Assembly (NCBI RefSeq): GCF_012641275.1
Contig: NZ_JABAIA010000003.1
Span: forward strand, 1,240,001 to 1,304,000
DNA length: 64,000 nucleotides
Reading direction: 5' to 3'
DNA from: Chitinophaga varians
GTDB lineage: Bacteria; Bacteroidota; Bacteroidia; Chitinophagales; Chitinophagaceae
Under the pieces are notes generated by a model. The model was not told the DNA's origin and ran no database searches. It worked only from the letters and a program-made list of their open reading frames with translations. Positions 45,801 through 54,817 of this stretch are shown here, in pieces; the first letter of the stretch is position 1; every line of letters begins with the position of its first letter. The translations under genes were made by a program, and so were the position numbers.

Positions 45801-46681
45801 GTGAAGAACTGAGAGTGGAACAACGGCTGGTGAAGCCGGTCAAAATGCAGGACCTGTACAATGCGTTGGCGCATCTGTCCATGAAGAACACGGACCAGGA
45901 TGGCTCAGGAAAATCCGTGCAGCAAAAGCGGAAGCCGGACCGCAGTTCTTTAAAGGTATTGCTGGCGGAAGACAATAATGTCAATATGCTCCTGATTAAA
46001 ACCATTATCTCCCGCTCGATACCCACTTCCACCATCATAGAAGCCAGGACCGGCCAGGAAGCGGTATCGCTCTACGCCGGTGAACAGCCCGACCTCATAT
46101 TTATGGATATTCAAATGCCGGAGATGAACGGATACGATGCCACCCGCCGTATCCGGGAGCTGTTTCCGGAAAAACATACACCGGTGATCGCACTGACCGC
46201 CGGCAATACCAAAGGTGAACGCGAGCGATGCCACGCCGCCGGCATGGACGACTTTCTGTCGAAACCTTTTGTGGAAGACGAAATCCTGGAGCTGGTCAAT
46301 AAATGGGTGAGCAGTGACGACGATGCCACGCCGCAACCGGCAGACATCCATCCGTTAGACCTCTCCGTACTGATGGGCTACCTCGGCAGTGACAACGATC
46401 AGGACCCGCTGCTCCGCGAAACGCTCTCTCTGTTGCTGGACGACTGTAAATCGGTCAGACAGGAACTGGCTGAAAAAGACATGACGCAGCATCCGAAAAG
46501 GATAGGAGAGATATGCCACAGTATGCGAAGCGTAACCACCTACGCCGGTTTGAGCGGACTGGAAAAAGCTATCCGGGACACCGAAAATAACGGCCCTGCA
46601 GCGGAACAGTTGCAGGTACTGGCAACAGAACTGGATAAAGCCATTATAGCTGTTCAGCTGGCACTGAACAAGTTACCCTGA
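42812..46681 (+). CDS. Large soluble hybrid histidine kinase, 5xPAS-HisKA-HATPase-REC-REC-HPt
   Basis: A 1289-residue phosphorelay protein without membrane segments. Five PAS domains (about 10-640) are followed by HisKA with FLANMSHEIRTPLNGIIGF (His667), HATPase with an N box (LSNAVKFT, about 780), DTGIGI and GGTGLGLTIS, two receiver domains (phospho-Asp953 in VLMDYHMPVMDG and Asp1099 in IFMDIQMPEMNG) and a C-terminal HPt with His1236 in EICHSMRS. All four phosphorelay steps are therefore in one protein, and an output protein is needed. Its stop is 2 bases from the stop of the DUF4838 gene, which ends the exopolysaccharide operon, so it is a strong candidate to control that operon. Confidence 0.93.
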   Translation: MLNQSASARTEEMEYFRKFFLLSNDLFCLVGSGGTFDLVNPAFSKVLGWKPEEILGRPVFDIIHPEDADSSAEQLKGLNEGINTVNFVNRMRKTNGEYVWLQWMASPEMANGNIFAVGRDITQEIQRERQLQESEHQFRVFFNNSRGMMCMHDLEGKLLAVNRASAESLGYQPEEIIGGTLWDIVPAAFAEGVYEYLEAIKKEKQVSGIMHTRHRDGSIRIWLYNNVLEYSIDGNPYVIANALDITLRHALEKDLKLTTQMLEQTNSVARIGFWQFDVMKQLPYWSDVTRHIHEVDDDFVPTLEGALHFYKGANRTAMEEVVNRGIEFHEPWDIELEIVTAKGRNIWIRSIGSPEIRDGKCVRLYGTFQDIDRQKRLEEEIQRSRKLLEDVLQSAIDVSIIATALDGTITLFNKGAENLLGYTAREIVGKQTPATFHEPAELSERAAAQRVAPMEIFAVAAARHRQTAQQEWTYIRKDGSAVNVSLVISAIYNMDNELTGYLHIATDITDRKKAEQLLLDEKSKLSAFVEHTPAAVVMLDKRLRIIACSNAWEEDNQLKGQALYGKTVYELLPNIPEGFKQIYRDTVAGKTHKNGEFIWRPPEWKHDQHLRWEIRPWFNHDGGVGGITILTEDVTAIALHQEELRQAKLLAEQASVAKSEFLANMSHEIRTPLNGIIGFTDLVLKTRLNDVQHQYLSIVNQSAGTLLNIINDILDFSKIEAGKLELDVQKLDIFEVSGQVSDMVKFQAQSKGLEMIYDISAELPRFIWTDQLRLKQILVNLLSNAVKFTEKGEVGLKVYPVSPADTAYRRTIRFEVSDTGIGIRKERQEKIFEAFSQEDISITKRYGGTGLGLTISNKLLALMNSRLQLQSEPGEGSTFFFEITVETADGPPMTWQHIEAVKKVLVTDDNEHNRTILEQMLLLKGIETDMAKSGFEALQLLMEGRTYDAVLMDYHMPVMDGLETLRKMRKMADQLGTWTPVVLLYSSSDDETVQRVCEELRVEQRLVKPVKMQDLYNALAHLSMKNTDQDGSGKSVQQKRKPDRSSLKVLLAEDNNVNMLLIKTIISRSIPTSTIIEARTGQEAVSLYAGEQPDLIFMDIQMPEMNGYDATRRIRELFPEKHTPVIALTAGNTKGERERCHAAGMDDFLSKPFVEDEILELVNKWVSSDDDATPQPADIHPLDLSVLMGYLGSDNDQDPLLRETLSLLLDDCKSVRQELAEKDMTQHPKRIGEICHSMRSVTTYAGLSGLEKAIRDTENNGPAAEQLQVLATELDKAIIAVQLALNKLP

Positions 46682-46683
46682 TA

Positions 46684-48948
46684 TTATTGTACATAAATTT
46701 CATCACAGCAGATGGCGGGGCGCTTGCTTTCAGGTGCTTCCCGCCACACGGGAATGTCCGTTGGACAAACACCCGTGATCCGGATGTAGCGTACAGCCTT
46801 TCCCGTTAGTTTGAAGGACACCGGTGTGTTTTTGATATCATAATCTTCGCCCTGCAATGGAGTAACGGCTTGTTCCCCTACGTCCGTGAAGTGGGTGTTA
46901 TCTTCTGATACAGCAATACTTACGCGGGACGGATTAAAAATATAATGACGGGCGTCCTGAAGGAAATGCATAAACACGGTATTGACCGGTTTGGCGGTGC
47001 CCAGGTCTATCACGGCAACAAGGTCTTTACCATACAGGTACAGCCAGTTGAGGCTGAAGTCCCTGCCGCCTTCCAGTCCGTCGGTGAGCGTTTGTGCGCC
47101 TTTGCCGGGGAACTCCGGGGCCGGCGGGTTCACCAGTGATACTGGTGCCCTGAAAGCCAGGCTGCTGACCCATTTGCGGGCCAGGAGACTATCCCATTCC
47201 TGTTGGTAGCCGTCGGGGCTCACGCCGCCTTCGGCCAACGTAGTAACGCCTGCTGCTTTACAGGCGGCTGTAAATTTCCGTATTCTTTCCGGCCAGCGCG
47301 GATTAACTACATATTCTTTGCCCTTGGCTTCGAGGTAGCCGTGCGGTTCGGTGCCGAAAAAACGGGACTGTTGCAGAACGGTATATTCCAGTGGTAACCG
47401 TGCCGTATACACGCGTTTTAACAATTCAGGCTGTGTTTCCACGGCCGCTTCGGCTTTGTCGAGCAGTTTGCTGTAAGTGTCAATGGCCAGCGGCGAAAGG
47501 TAGTCGCGGTGGTGGTTGACCGGGTTGCCATAAATATCAAGCGGGGCTTTGGTTTGTTTGAGTGTGTTCTCCAGTGCGTTCACGTACTGCCGCATGTTTT
47601 TGCCGGCTTTGCCATAGTACCCCTGTAAAAAATCATCCTGTAATTTATCAACGTCTGCTTTGGGGTCCCAGAGATATTTAGCTTGTACGTAGGCATTGAA
47701 TTCCGCCATGTCGCTGTGGGTGTCGCCGCTGCCTTGTGAGAATACGCCGCTTACTTTGTGGCCCGACAGGTATTGCAGGTTGGGCTGCAGGTTGTCGTAG
47801 TCCGGGAAAGGCGCCAGGTAGTTGGTGAACTGGGTGGTATAATCCCAGACAAAGAGACGTGATGTGACCGTGCCCCAGGCATCCAGGTTTTTGCGGAAAG
47901 CAGCAGCTGAAGGAATGGTGCTCAGTGGCTCCTGTCGCAGCGCATCTATGGAGCTGAGCATGATGATCACATTGGAGGCCGGTTTGGTACGTTGCGGCGG
48001 CTTGGAGGAATACAAATACGACAGCGTGGTGAACTGCCGCTCCGGGAACTGTGCCGCCACCTTGTTCACGAAACGTATCAGCGACCCGGAGGGACCGCCT
48101 TCTTCGTCGTCCACTTTGCGGCAAAGGTCGCAGGTGCAATAGCCGCCGCCATCTTCCTGTGAAACGGACCAGTACATGGCGTCCGGGTTTTCTTTAATGG
48201 CCTGCCGCAATGAATCCACCACCAAACGGAATACGTTTTCGTTGCTGAGGCACAGCTGTGTAGGCTGCCGGATGCCTTTCACCAGGGCGAAGTATTCGGG
48301 ATGGGAGGAGAACCAGGCGCGGGGCGGCACCAGCTTAAAGAAAGAGTGGCCCCACAGGCCCCACAGGTCTTCAAAGCGGTGCAGCTTGTGCCATTCGAGG
48401 TATTCATTGTCAAATGCAGCAGGGTAGTAGGTTTCACGGTAGGTGAAAGCCGGCTCCTGCAGGTCATGTAATTGTGCCGGCACGCGTACGTCTTTAACTT
48501 TGGGCACGGTGGCGGGCGCCTGACTGTATTTGCGGCAGCCGAAGTATTGTTCCAGCAGTGTATAAACGCCATAGACCACGCCTTTGCCGCTGCCGCCGAT
48601 CACATACACATCGCGTGAGTCGGTGGCCAGCATAAACCCTTCGGGCTTTATTTCCCCGGTATTGATATTAGCCGCATGATCGGTGTGACCGATAAATATG
48701 GCGGGCTGATTTTTATCTTTTAAGGTATTTTCTTTGACGATGTTCAGGCTGGCGCCGGACATCCTTTTTACATAGTCTTTCAGCACGTCAGCGGCATGCT
48801 GGTCGTTCTTGCCCGCATCAGCGGGCAATACGATCACGTAGTTGCTTTTACCGCCCGATACCAACGCGATATCGCCGCCGGTAAGGGATTGGCAGCCGTA
48901 ACCGAACAACGTCATAATGTAAAGTAGGTATGTCATCTTCCTGCGCAT
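46684..48948 (-). CDS. DUF4838 lipoprotein with C-terminal F5/8-type domain
   Basis: A 754-residue surface or periplasmic lipoprotein (signal ending LFGYGC, lipidation near Cys19). Residues about 30-160 resemble the N-terminal domain of family 67 alpha-glucuronidases; the central part is DUF4838, recognised by WSVSQEDGGGYCTCDLCRKV (about 260-279) and the following DEEGGPSGSL; the C-terminal 140 residues look like an F5/8 type C carbohydrate-binding module. It is the last gene of the operon, 8 bases after the TPR-barrel gene. I infer a polysaccharide-modifying or -cleaving role, like PgaB in poly-GlcNAc systems, but catalytic residues are not established for this family. Confidence 0.85.
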   Translation of the reverse strand: MRRKMTYLLYIMTLFGYGCQSLTGGDIALVSGGKSNYVIVLPADAGKNDQHAADVLKDYVKRMSGASLNIVKENTLKDKNQPAIFIGHTDHAANINTGEIKPEGFMLATDSRDVYVIGGSGKGVVYGVYTLLEQYFGCRKYSQAPATVPKVKDVRVPAQLHDLQEPAFTYRETYYPAAFDNEYLEWHKLHRFEDLWGLWGHSFFKLVPPRAWFSSHPEYFALVKGIRQPTQLCLSNENVFRLVVDSLRQAIKENPDAMYWSVSQEDGGGYCTCDLCRKVDDEEGGPSGSLIRFVNKVAAQFPERQFTTLSYLYSSKPPQRTKPASNVIIMLSSIDALRQEPLSTIPSAAAFRKNLDAWGTVTSRLFVWDYTTQFTNYLAPFPDYDNLQPNLQYLSGHKVSGVFSQGSGDTHSDMAEFNAYVQAKYLWDPKADVDKLQDDFLQGYYGKAGKNMRQYVNALENTLKQTKAPLDIYGNPVNHHRDYLSPLAIDTYSKLLDKAEAAVETQPELLKRVYTARLPLEYTVLQQSRFFGTEPHGYLEAKGKEYVVNPRWPERIRKFTAACKAAGVTTLAEGGVSPDGYQQEWDSLLARKWVSSLAFRAPVSLVNPPAPEFPGKGAQTLTDGLEGGRDFSLNWLYLYGKDLVAVIDLGTAKPVNTVFMHFLQDARHYIFNPSRVSIAVSEDNTHFTDVGEQAVTPLQGEDYDIKNTPVSFKLTGKAVRYIRITGVCPTDIPVWREAPESKRPAICCDEIYVQ

Positions 48949-48956
48949 AAATTTGG

Positions 48957-51830
48957 TTAGAATTTTCGTTGTACCGTTACAAAGATATCATACTGGTTCT
49001 GAAAAATGGTGGGGCTGATCTTTTGGTTGATCCAGGTGCCGTACAGCCCCAGTGTAGTGCGGTACCGGATGGTCTTCTGGTAACCGGTGCCTACGCTGCG
49101 GGTAAGCAGCCCTGCCAGTTGCGGGAACTGCACCAGCCGGCTGCGGTCATCAGGAGAGGTGCCCAAACCGGCCACCAGCAGCAGATAATCCTGATCACGG
49201 TTCATATAGTACCGGGTAGTAAGATTGAAAGAGGTATAAAAATGCGGCTGGTCACTGATGAAGTAGGCGCGAAGGTTCACATAAAAATCGTTGAACCGGT
49301 TGGCCACCGATACCACGCCGGAGTATATGTTGGAAGTGTCTGCCTTCAGGTAACGCGCGCCCAGCTCCGCTTCTATGCTTTTCCCGAAAGTATGGAAGAG
49401 GGAGTACGCCAGCCGGGCGGTAGGGAACACGTCGGAATTGGCATAACTGGCAAGGGCATACGAATAATTGCGACGGTTATGGGTGTAGTACAATTCTGCT
49501 TCGCCCATCACGCCGGTGCCTTCCGTCCGTCCGCCGTAGTTCAGCCTTGCGGCATAGCTGCCGCGCTTCATAAAATGGCGGTATTCCGCGGTGGCAATGT
49601 TGTACCAGCGACTGGTGCCATAGTCATAACTGGAGCGCAGGAAGAACAGCCCGAATTGGTTTTTGAGCGTTTTGCTGCGCAGGTAGTCGGCGTAATCCGT
49701 ATGCGCCGTGGTGTTGCTGTAGCGCAACAGGGAATCTGCCGCCAGCGAAGCGGCGCTATAGTCTTTTTTATTCTCCAGGGTAACGACCCGTTTTTCCAGG
49801 AACGCTGCGTTGTCCGGATAATACCGGAGGCCCTGGTCTGCATATACGAGCGCGCTGTCATAGGCGCCTTTCCCATTGTACAGGTTGATGGTATACAGCA
49901 ATGCAGCAGAGTCTTTCCGGTTGATGGCCAGCACCTGGCGGAAAGTTTGCAGCGCGCTGTCGGGCTGTTGACGGCGCTGTGCGGTGGTGCCGGCGGCCAG
50001 CAGATTGTCCGTATAGGCGTTACGGTATTTTACGGTAAAAGGGTATTGCTGCCGCAGGCTGTCGAGGATGGCGCCGGCAGCTGCGTACTGATGTTGCGTG
50101 CTAAGAATGCCTGCTTTCTTAAATAACAGCTCCCGGTTATGCGGGTCTTGTTGCAATGCCTGGTCCAGCCGTGCCAGTGCGCTGTCTGGCTGCTGCATGG
50201 CGCTTTCTGCGTTGATCAGGTATTGCAGCGCCTCCGGCTGGCCGGGCTGTAAGGCCAGTACCGCCTGGAACTGCCTTTTGGCTTGTTCATATTCTTCGTG
50301 CTGCATCAGTATTCTGCCGGCGCTGAGATGGATGTCCTGTAGCAGGGATGAGTATTGCGTGTTCACCGGATACTGCTGCAACAGAGGTTCCATAATAGCG
50401 GTGGCCTGGTCGTACTGGCCCATATCGGCCAGTATGTTGGCTTTTTTCAACAGGAAACGTGCATTGGCGGGATGCTGTTGTAAGGCCTGGTCCAGGACCG
50501 TTACTGCCTGCGCGGGTTTTTTCTGCAGCAGGTAGGTATTGGCCAGCAGGTCCGGCGCGGCGGTATCGGCAGGGGTGACGCGTAGGGCATTTTCGAATGC
50601 CGTGAGCGCTTCCGGGTATTGTTGTTGTACGAGATATTCGCGGCCGCTGGCAAGATAGAGCCGGCCGAGGCGTTCACGTTCGGCGGTGTTGCCGGGTTGC
50701 CGTTGTAGCAGCTTTTCAGAGATCATGGCGGCCTCTGTGTACTTGCGGTCGCTCTCCAGCATGTCTGCCTTCAGGCCCAGCAGCCGGGCGTCATCAGGAT
50801 GGCTTTTCAGGCCAAGGTTGATCCAGTTGAGCGCTTCGCGGTAGGCGCCACGTGACACGCTCAGGCCGATCAGCTTCTGCAGGGCGTCCTGGTTGCCGGG
50901 ATTTTTTTCGAGTATGCTGGCATACAGTGCGTATGGGTCGGTGTTGGTATAATAGGCGGCAGCTTCCATGCGTAGGGGCACCTGCTGGCTGCGGGCCCTG
51001 GTGTCTCCCGGAAAACGTTTGATGATATTTTCCAGGAGGCTTATAGCTTCGGGATAACGGTGCAGCTCATGCAGCATCTCCAGTTTGGCCATCAGCAGAT
51101 CGTAGGAGTTGGGATGGGTGGCCAGTTCGGCTTCTATCCGTTCCAGGGCGGCGTTGTAGTTATTGTTGCGTATGTCCATGCCCGTGAGTGCCTGCCTTGC
51201 CTCCTGGTTGGATGGGTCGGTCATCAGTGCCTTTTCGTAGTTGTCACGGGCGAGGTTGTTGTAATTATTTTTACGGAAGTAGCTGCCTGCCAGCAGAAAA
51301 TGGCCTGTCACGGCCTTCTGCACGGTGGTGTCGGCGCCATACCTGTCCAGCAGGGTATTGGCGTAATTGCTGCCCTGGTAGAATTTGCGGGCTTCGTCCA
51401 TGACACCTAGTTTCTTCAGCATAAATTCCCGGTCGCCGTTGAAATACCCCAGCGCCATATCTGCATAACATTCGGCTTCCTCGTATTGTTTTTGGGCCAG
51501 TTCAATATTGATGGCATAGAGATAGGCATCGCGGTAGCGGGGAGCGGTGGTCAGCACCTGCCGGATATATTTGCGGGCGCTGTCATGTTGCCCGGTGAGT
51601 TGATAGAGCCTGCCCAGCAGCAGCTGCTGGTCCACAAAATCGGGTTGCAGGTCCAGCGCCTGCCGGGAAAGACGGATGGCTTCCGGATACTGCCTGGCCC
51701 GCATGGCTTTTACGGCGTCGTCATAAACCGACTCGGCTGCCCGGCCTTTGTTTTTGTTTTGTGCCATGCCCGGCAGAACAGCTGCGGTAGCGGTTATCAG
51801 TAAAACATATTTCAACACGGATGTCCTCAT
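48957..51830 (-). CDS. TPR protein with C-terminal YaiO-like outer-membrane barrel
   Basis: A 957-residue exported protein. After a signal peptide ending VLPGMAQ, about 20 tetratricopeptide repeats run from residue 30 to about 720 (for example YPEAIRLSRQALDLQPDF and YEQAKRQFQAVLALQPGQ). The last 230 residues are strand-rich with alternating hydrophobic residues and end in Phe (VTVQRKF), typical of a YaiO-type outer-membrane beta-barrel. The layout, periplasmic TPR scaffold plus outer-membrane pore, parallels PgaA, BcsC and AlgK/AlgE, so it should export the polysaccharide made by the two glycosyltransferases encoded just upstream. Spacing to its neighbours is 18 and 8 bases. Confidence 0.9.
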   Translation of the reverse strand: MRTSVLKYVLLITATAAVLPGMAQNKNKGRAAESVYDDAVKAMRARQYPEAIRLSRQALDLQPDFVDQQLLLGRLYQLTGQHDSARKYIRQVLTTAPRYRDAYLYAINIELAQKQYEEAECYADMALGYFNGDREFMLKKLGVMDEARKFYQGSNYANTLLDRYGADTTVQKAVTGHFLLAGSYFRKNNYNNLARDNYEKALMTDPSNQEARQALTGMDIRNNNYNAALERIEAELATHPNSYDLLMAKLEMLHELHRYPEAISLLENIIKRFPGDTRARSQQVPLRMEAAAYYTNTDPYALYASILEKNPGNQDALQKLIGLSVSRGAYREALNWINLGLKSHPDDARLLGLKADMLESDRKYTEAAMISEKLLQRQPGNTAERERLGRLYLASGREYLVQQQYPEALTAFENALRVTPADTAAPDLLANTYLLQKKPAQAVTVLDQALQQHPANARFLLKKANILADMGQYDQATAIMEPLLQQYPVNTQYSSLLQDIHLSAGRILMQHEEYEQAKRQFQAVLALQPGQPEALQYLINAESAMQQPDSALARLDQALQQDPHNRELLFKKAGILSTQHQYAAAGAILDSLRQQYPFTVKYRNAYTDNLLAAGTTAQRRQQPDSALQTFRQVLAINRKDSAALLYTINLYNGKGAYDSALVYADQGLRYYPDNAAFLEKRVVTLENKKDYSAASLAADSLLRYSNTTAHTDYADYLRSKTLKNQFGLFFLRSSYDYGTSRWYNIATAEYRHFMKRGSYAARLNYGGRTEGTGVMGEAELYYTHNRRNYSYALASYANSDVFPTARLAYSLFHTFGKSIEAELGARYLKADTSNIYSGVVSVANRFNDFYVNLRAYFISDQPHFYTSFNLTTRYYMNRDQDYLLLVAGLGTSPDDRSRLVQFPQLAGLLTRSVGTGYQKTIRYRTTLGLYGTWINQKISPTIFQNQYDIFVTVQRKF

Positions 51831-51848
51831 CTATAGAAAAAATTTGTA

Positions 51849-53345
51849 CTAAGCGTTTGCGGTTTTCTTTTTGCCAAAGCCCTGTCGCTGCATATTGCCC
51901 CAGGAGTGTTTTTTGCCGGTCAGGAAATAATAATATCCTCTCAGAGCGAAAAAGACGATCAGCGGGTGATAAAACAACGGCTCCAGGAAAGCCATCAGGG
52001 CCAGTCCTATCACTTCCCGCCAGGTTTTATAATAATGATAGGTCATATGGTCCCACCAGATGGCCAGCGTGGTGATCATCACAGAATACAGGTATACAAA
52101 AGACAATAATACCAGTGCATAATGCCAGTTGATCTGGCCGGTAATGATCAGGTAGATATAAAACAGGATACCGGTGAACTCAATGATGGGCGCTAAGAAT
52201 TCAAAAAGGAGGTTATAGGGAAGCACCACCAGCCCCAGTTGTTTGTACCGCGGATGAAACAGCACCCTGCGGTGCATAGTGATGATCTCGGCAAGGCCGC
52301 GGCCCCAGCGGGTACGCTGCCGGCTGAAGACTTTCAGGGTGGGAGGCCCTTCTGTCCAGCATTGCGAGGTAGGTATATACCGGATGGCGTATTTCAGCTT
52401 GTTGTCGATCATGTACGTACACATACGGGTAACGATGTCCATATCTTCTGCGAACGACTGGCTGTCATAGCCGCCGGCTTTGATGGCTATTTCCTTGTCG
52501 AACAGCCCGAGGCCGCCGGACACGTTGGGTACGCAGTTGATAAGGCTCCAGCCCATTTTACCGAGTACGTAGGCGCGGATATACTCCATCTCCTGGAAGC
52601 GTGGCAGCCATTGGCGTGGTGGCCTTACCCGGGTAATCACGCCTTCGTCCACCTCACAGGAATTGGCCAGCCGCAGCGTGGCGCCGGAGGCAATTACCCG
52701 CACGCTGTCTTCCTCGAAATGTACGTAACCACATTCGGGACAGGGCTCGCCTACGGCCTTGACCCGCTGGTGCTCTTCGTCCATAAAGGGTTTGATCAAA
52801 CGTAACAGGGTATCTTTCTCCAGGATACTGTCTACATCGGTGCAAAGAAAATAATTATAGGCGGCGGCATTGATACCGGCATTGGACGCATCCGCCTTGC
52901 TTTTACCATTTACTTTATCGATGACAAGCAGCTTGTCGTAAACATTATTGACCGACTTAAAGACACGTTTGACAGGCTGGGACTTGATCCGCTCGTTATA
53001 GGCGAAGTCCACTTCCTGTAACTCAAATTCGCTGATCAGTTTCTCCAATGTGTCATCAGTACTGCCATCATTGATGATGATCACTTCATATTTGGGATAC
53101 ACCAGCGTGAGCAACGAGCGTACGTTGGAGATGATGGTCACGCCTTCGTTGTAGGCCGGCGCAATAACGGAGATGCCGGGCGCCAGCGGGGAGTCCAGCA
53201 TTTTCGTATAGTCGACATAGCTGGTCGTACGCTGGAAACGCCGGATGCCCCGCAACGACAGCAGGGCGAGCAAGGCATACATCAGCAGCATCACGCAGCC
53301 GAAAACAAATACGAAGCCTTCATAGAAATTTTTGAACCATTCCAC
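51849..53345 (-). CDS. Processive family 2 glycosyltransferase A (PgaC/cellulose-synthase-like)
   Basis: A 498-residue inner-membrane GT2 protein. An N-terminal TM helix (about 12-32) precedes the catalytic domain with IAPAYNEG, the NDGSTD motif (Asp93), the TDVD metal site (169-172), the ED base pair in FAEDMDI (300-301) and the processive motif QRTRW (343-347); four or five TM helices follow. Compared with its paralogue it has an extra stretch at about 197-216 containing a CPEC knuckle (Cys202, Cys205). The start is GTG at 53345; no ATG fits. It would build and push out a linear polysaccharide. It lies 23 bases after the paralogue. Confidence 0.92.
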   Translation of the reverse strand: MEWFKNFYEGFVFVFGCVMLLMYALLALLSLRGIRRFQRTTSYVDYTKMLDSPLAPGISVIAPAYNEGVTIISNVRSLLTLVYPKYEVIIINDGSTDDTLEKLISEFELQEVDFAYNERIKSQPVKRVFKSVNNVYDKLLVIDKVNGKSKADASNAGINAAAYNYFLCTDVDSILEKDTLLRLIKPFMDEEHQRVKAVGEPCPECGYVHFEEDSVRVIASGATLRLANSCEVDEGVITRVRPPRQWLPRFQEMEYIRAYVLGKMGWSLINCVPNVSGGLGLFDKEIAIKAGGYDSQSFAEDMDIVTRMCTYMIDNKLKYAIRYIPTSQCWTEGPPTLKVFSRQRTRWGRGLAEIITMHRRVLFHPRYKQLGLVVLPYNLLFEFLAPIIEFTGILFYIYLIITGQINWHYALVLLSFVYLYSVMITTLAIWWDHMTYHYYKTWREVIGLALMAFLEPLFYHPLIVFFALRGYYYFLTGKKHSWGNMQRQGFGKKKTANA

Positions 53346-53368
53346 TATATCGATAATTTAAAATCTGA

Positions 53369-54811
53369 TTATTGGGCAGCTGCCTGCTGCTTGAAGCCAC
53401 GACGCTGCATATTGCCCCAGCTGCTCTTTTTCCCGGTAAGGAAATAGAAATATCCCCGTAACGAAAAAAACACGATCAGCGGATGATAGATAAACATTTC
53501 CATCAGCGGTGTGGCACAGAGATATATCACTTCCCGCCAGCTCTTGTAGTACCGGAAGGTAAGCTGGTCCCACAGGATGGCGAGCGTGGTGATCATCACG
53601 GAATAAGTATATATAAATAACAGCAGCAACAGCGCTGTGGGCCAGTTGATAAGCCCCAGTATGGCGCCGGTGAGATAAAACACGATACCAACAGCTTCTA
53701 CTAAAGGCGCCAGCAATTCAAAAAAGAAGTTGTAGGGAAAGATGATCATGCCCATGCGGCCATAACGTGGGTTAAGGAACATGCTGAAGTGGGCATGCAT
53801 CAGCTGGGCAAGCCCTCTGGCCCAACGGGTACGCTGCCTCCCGAAAATGCGGACGGTCACCGGCGCTTCCGTCCAGCAGAGCGTACGGGGCACATACCGG
53901 ATAGCATAGTCGATCTTGTTGTCACTGGCGTAGCGGCACATGCGGGTCATCAGCTCCATGTCTTCCCCGAAAGAACTGAAGTCATACCCGCCGCTGCGAA
54001 TGGCCACCTCTTTGTCAAACAGCCCGAGGCCGCCGGACACGTTAGGGACGCAGTTGATCAGGCTCCAGCCCATTTTGCCCAGTACAAAGGCCCGGATATA
54101 TTCCACTTCCTGGAAGCGGGGCAGCAACTGCCGCGGCGGCCGCATCCTGGTCATTACGCCCTGGTCAAATTCGCAGGAGTTGGCAATACGCAGGGTAGCG
54201 CCGGTGGCGATCACCCGCTTATGTGGTTCCTGCATCACCGGCTTGATCAGCTCCATTAACGTATGTTCGTGCAGGATACAGTCTACGTCCGTACACACAA
54301 AATAATCGTAGGAAGCGGCATTGATGCCGGCGTTAACAGCATCGGCCTTGCTTTTACCATTTACTTTGTCGATAATGGTCAGCAGGGCATAAGCCGGATT
54401 AGTGGATTTATAAATTTTGCGCACCGGCTGCGTAGGGATCTTAACGTTATAGGCGAAATCCACTGCCACCAGCTCAAAGGCTTCGATCAGTTGCTCCAGG
54501 CTGTTGTCGGTACTGCCATCATTGATAACGATGATTTCATAACGGGGATAGACCAACGTCATCAGGGAGCGGACATTGTATATAATGGTCAATCCCTCGT
54601 TATAAGCGGGTGCCAGCACGGTGATGCCCGGCGCCAGCGGCGATTTGAGCAATATGTCCACCTGTTGCGATTCCCCCTTTTTGGCGTAGGCGCGGACGGC
54701 GATGATGGAAAACAGCGCCAGCAGGGCATAGGTGCCCAGCAGCACTGCACCGTAAATAAAAGTGCCGGTCTCAAATATGTCCCTGAGCATTTCCCAGAAT
54801 GTACTGTCCAT
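53369..54811 (-). CDS. Processive family 2 glycosyltransferase B, paralogue of A
   Basis: A 480-residue inner-membrane GT2 protein with the same plan as the next gene: an N-terminal TM helix, LAPAYNEG, NDGSTD (Asp98), TDVD (174-177), FGEDMEL (Glu283-Asp284), QRTRW (326-330) and C-terminal TM helices ending GKKSSWGNMQRRGF. It lacks the CPEC insertion of its neighbour. All catalytic motifs are intact in both, so two active synthases are expected, perhaps forming a heteromer or using different sugars. The ATG at 54811 is used because the upstream codon is TTG. Six bases separate it from the HEAT gene. Confidence 0.92.
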   Translation of the reverse strand: MDSTFWEMLRDIFETGTFIYGAVLLGTYALLALFSIIAVRAYAKKGESQQVDILLKSPLAPGITVLAPAYNEGLTIIYNVRSLMTLVYPRYEIIVINDGSTDNSLEQLIEAFELVAVDFAYNVKIPTQPVRKIYKSTNPAYALLTIIDKVNGKSKADAVNAGINAASYDYFVCTDVDCILHEHTLMELIKPVMQEPHKRVIATGATLRIANSCEFDQGVMTRMRPPRQLLPRFQEVEYIRAFVLGKMGWSLINCVPNVSGGLGLFDKEVAIRSGGYDFSSFGEDMELMTRMCRYASDNKIDYAIRYVPRTLCWTEAPVTVRIFGRQRTRWARGLAQLMHAHFSMFLNPRYGRMGMIIFPYNFFFELLAPLVEAVGIVFYLTGAILGLINWPTALLLLLFIYTYSVMITTLAILWDQLTFRYYKSWREVIYLCATPLMEMFIYHPLIVFFSLRGYFYFLTGKKSSWGNMQRRGFKQQAAAQ

Positions 54812-54817
54812 CAACGA

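Noticed and set aside
48969..50126. A 385-codon plus-strand open frame
   Set aside because: It is antisense to the TPR-barrel gene and shows no domain or signal. The TPR repeats on the other strand are unmistakable.
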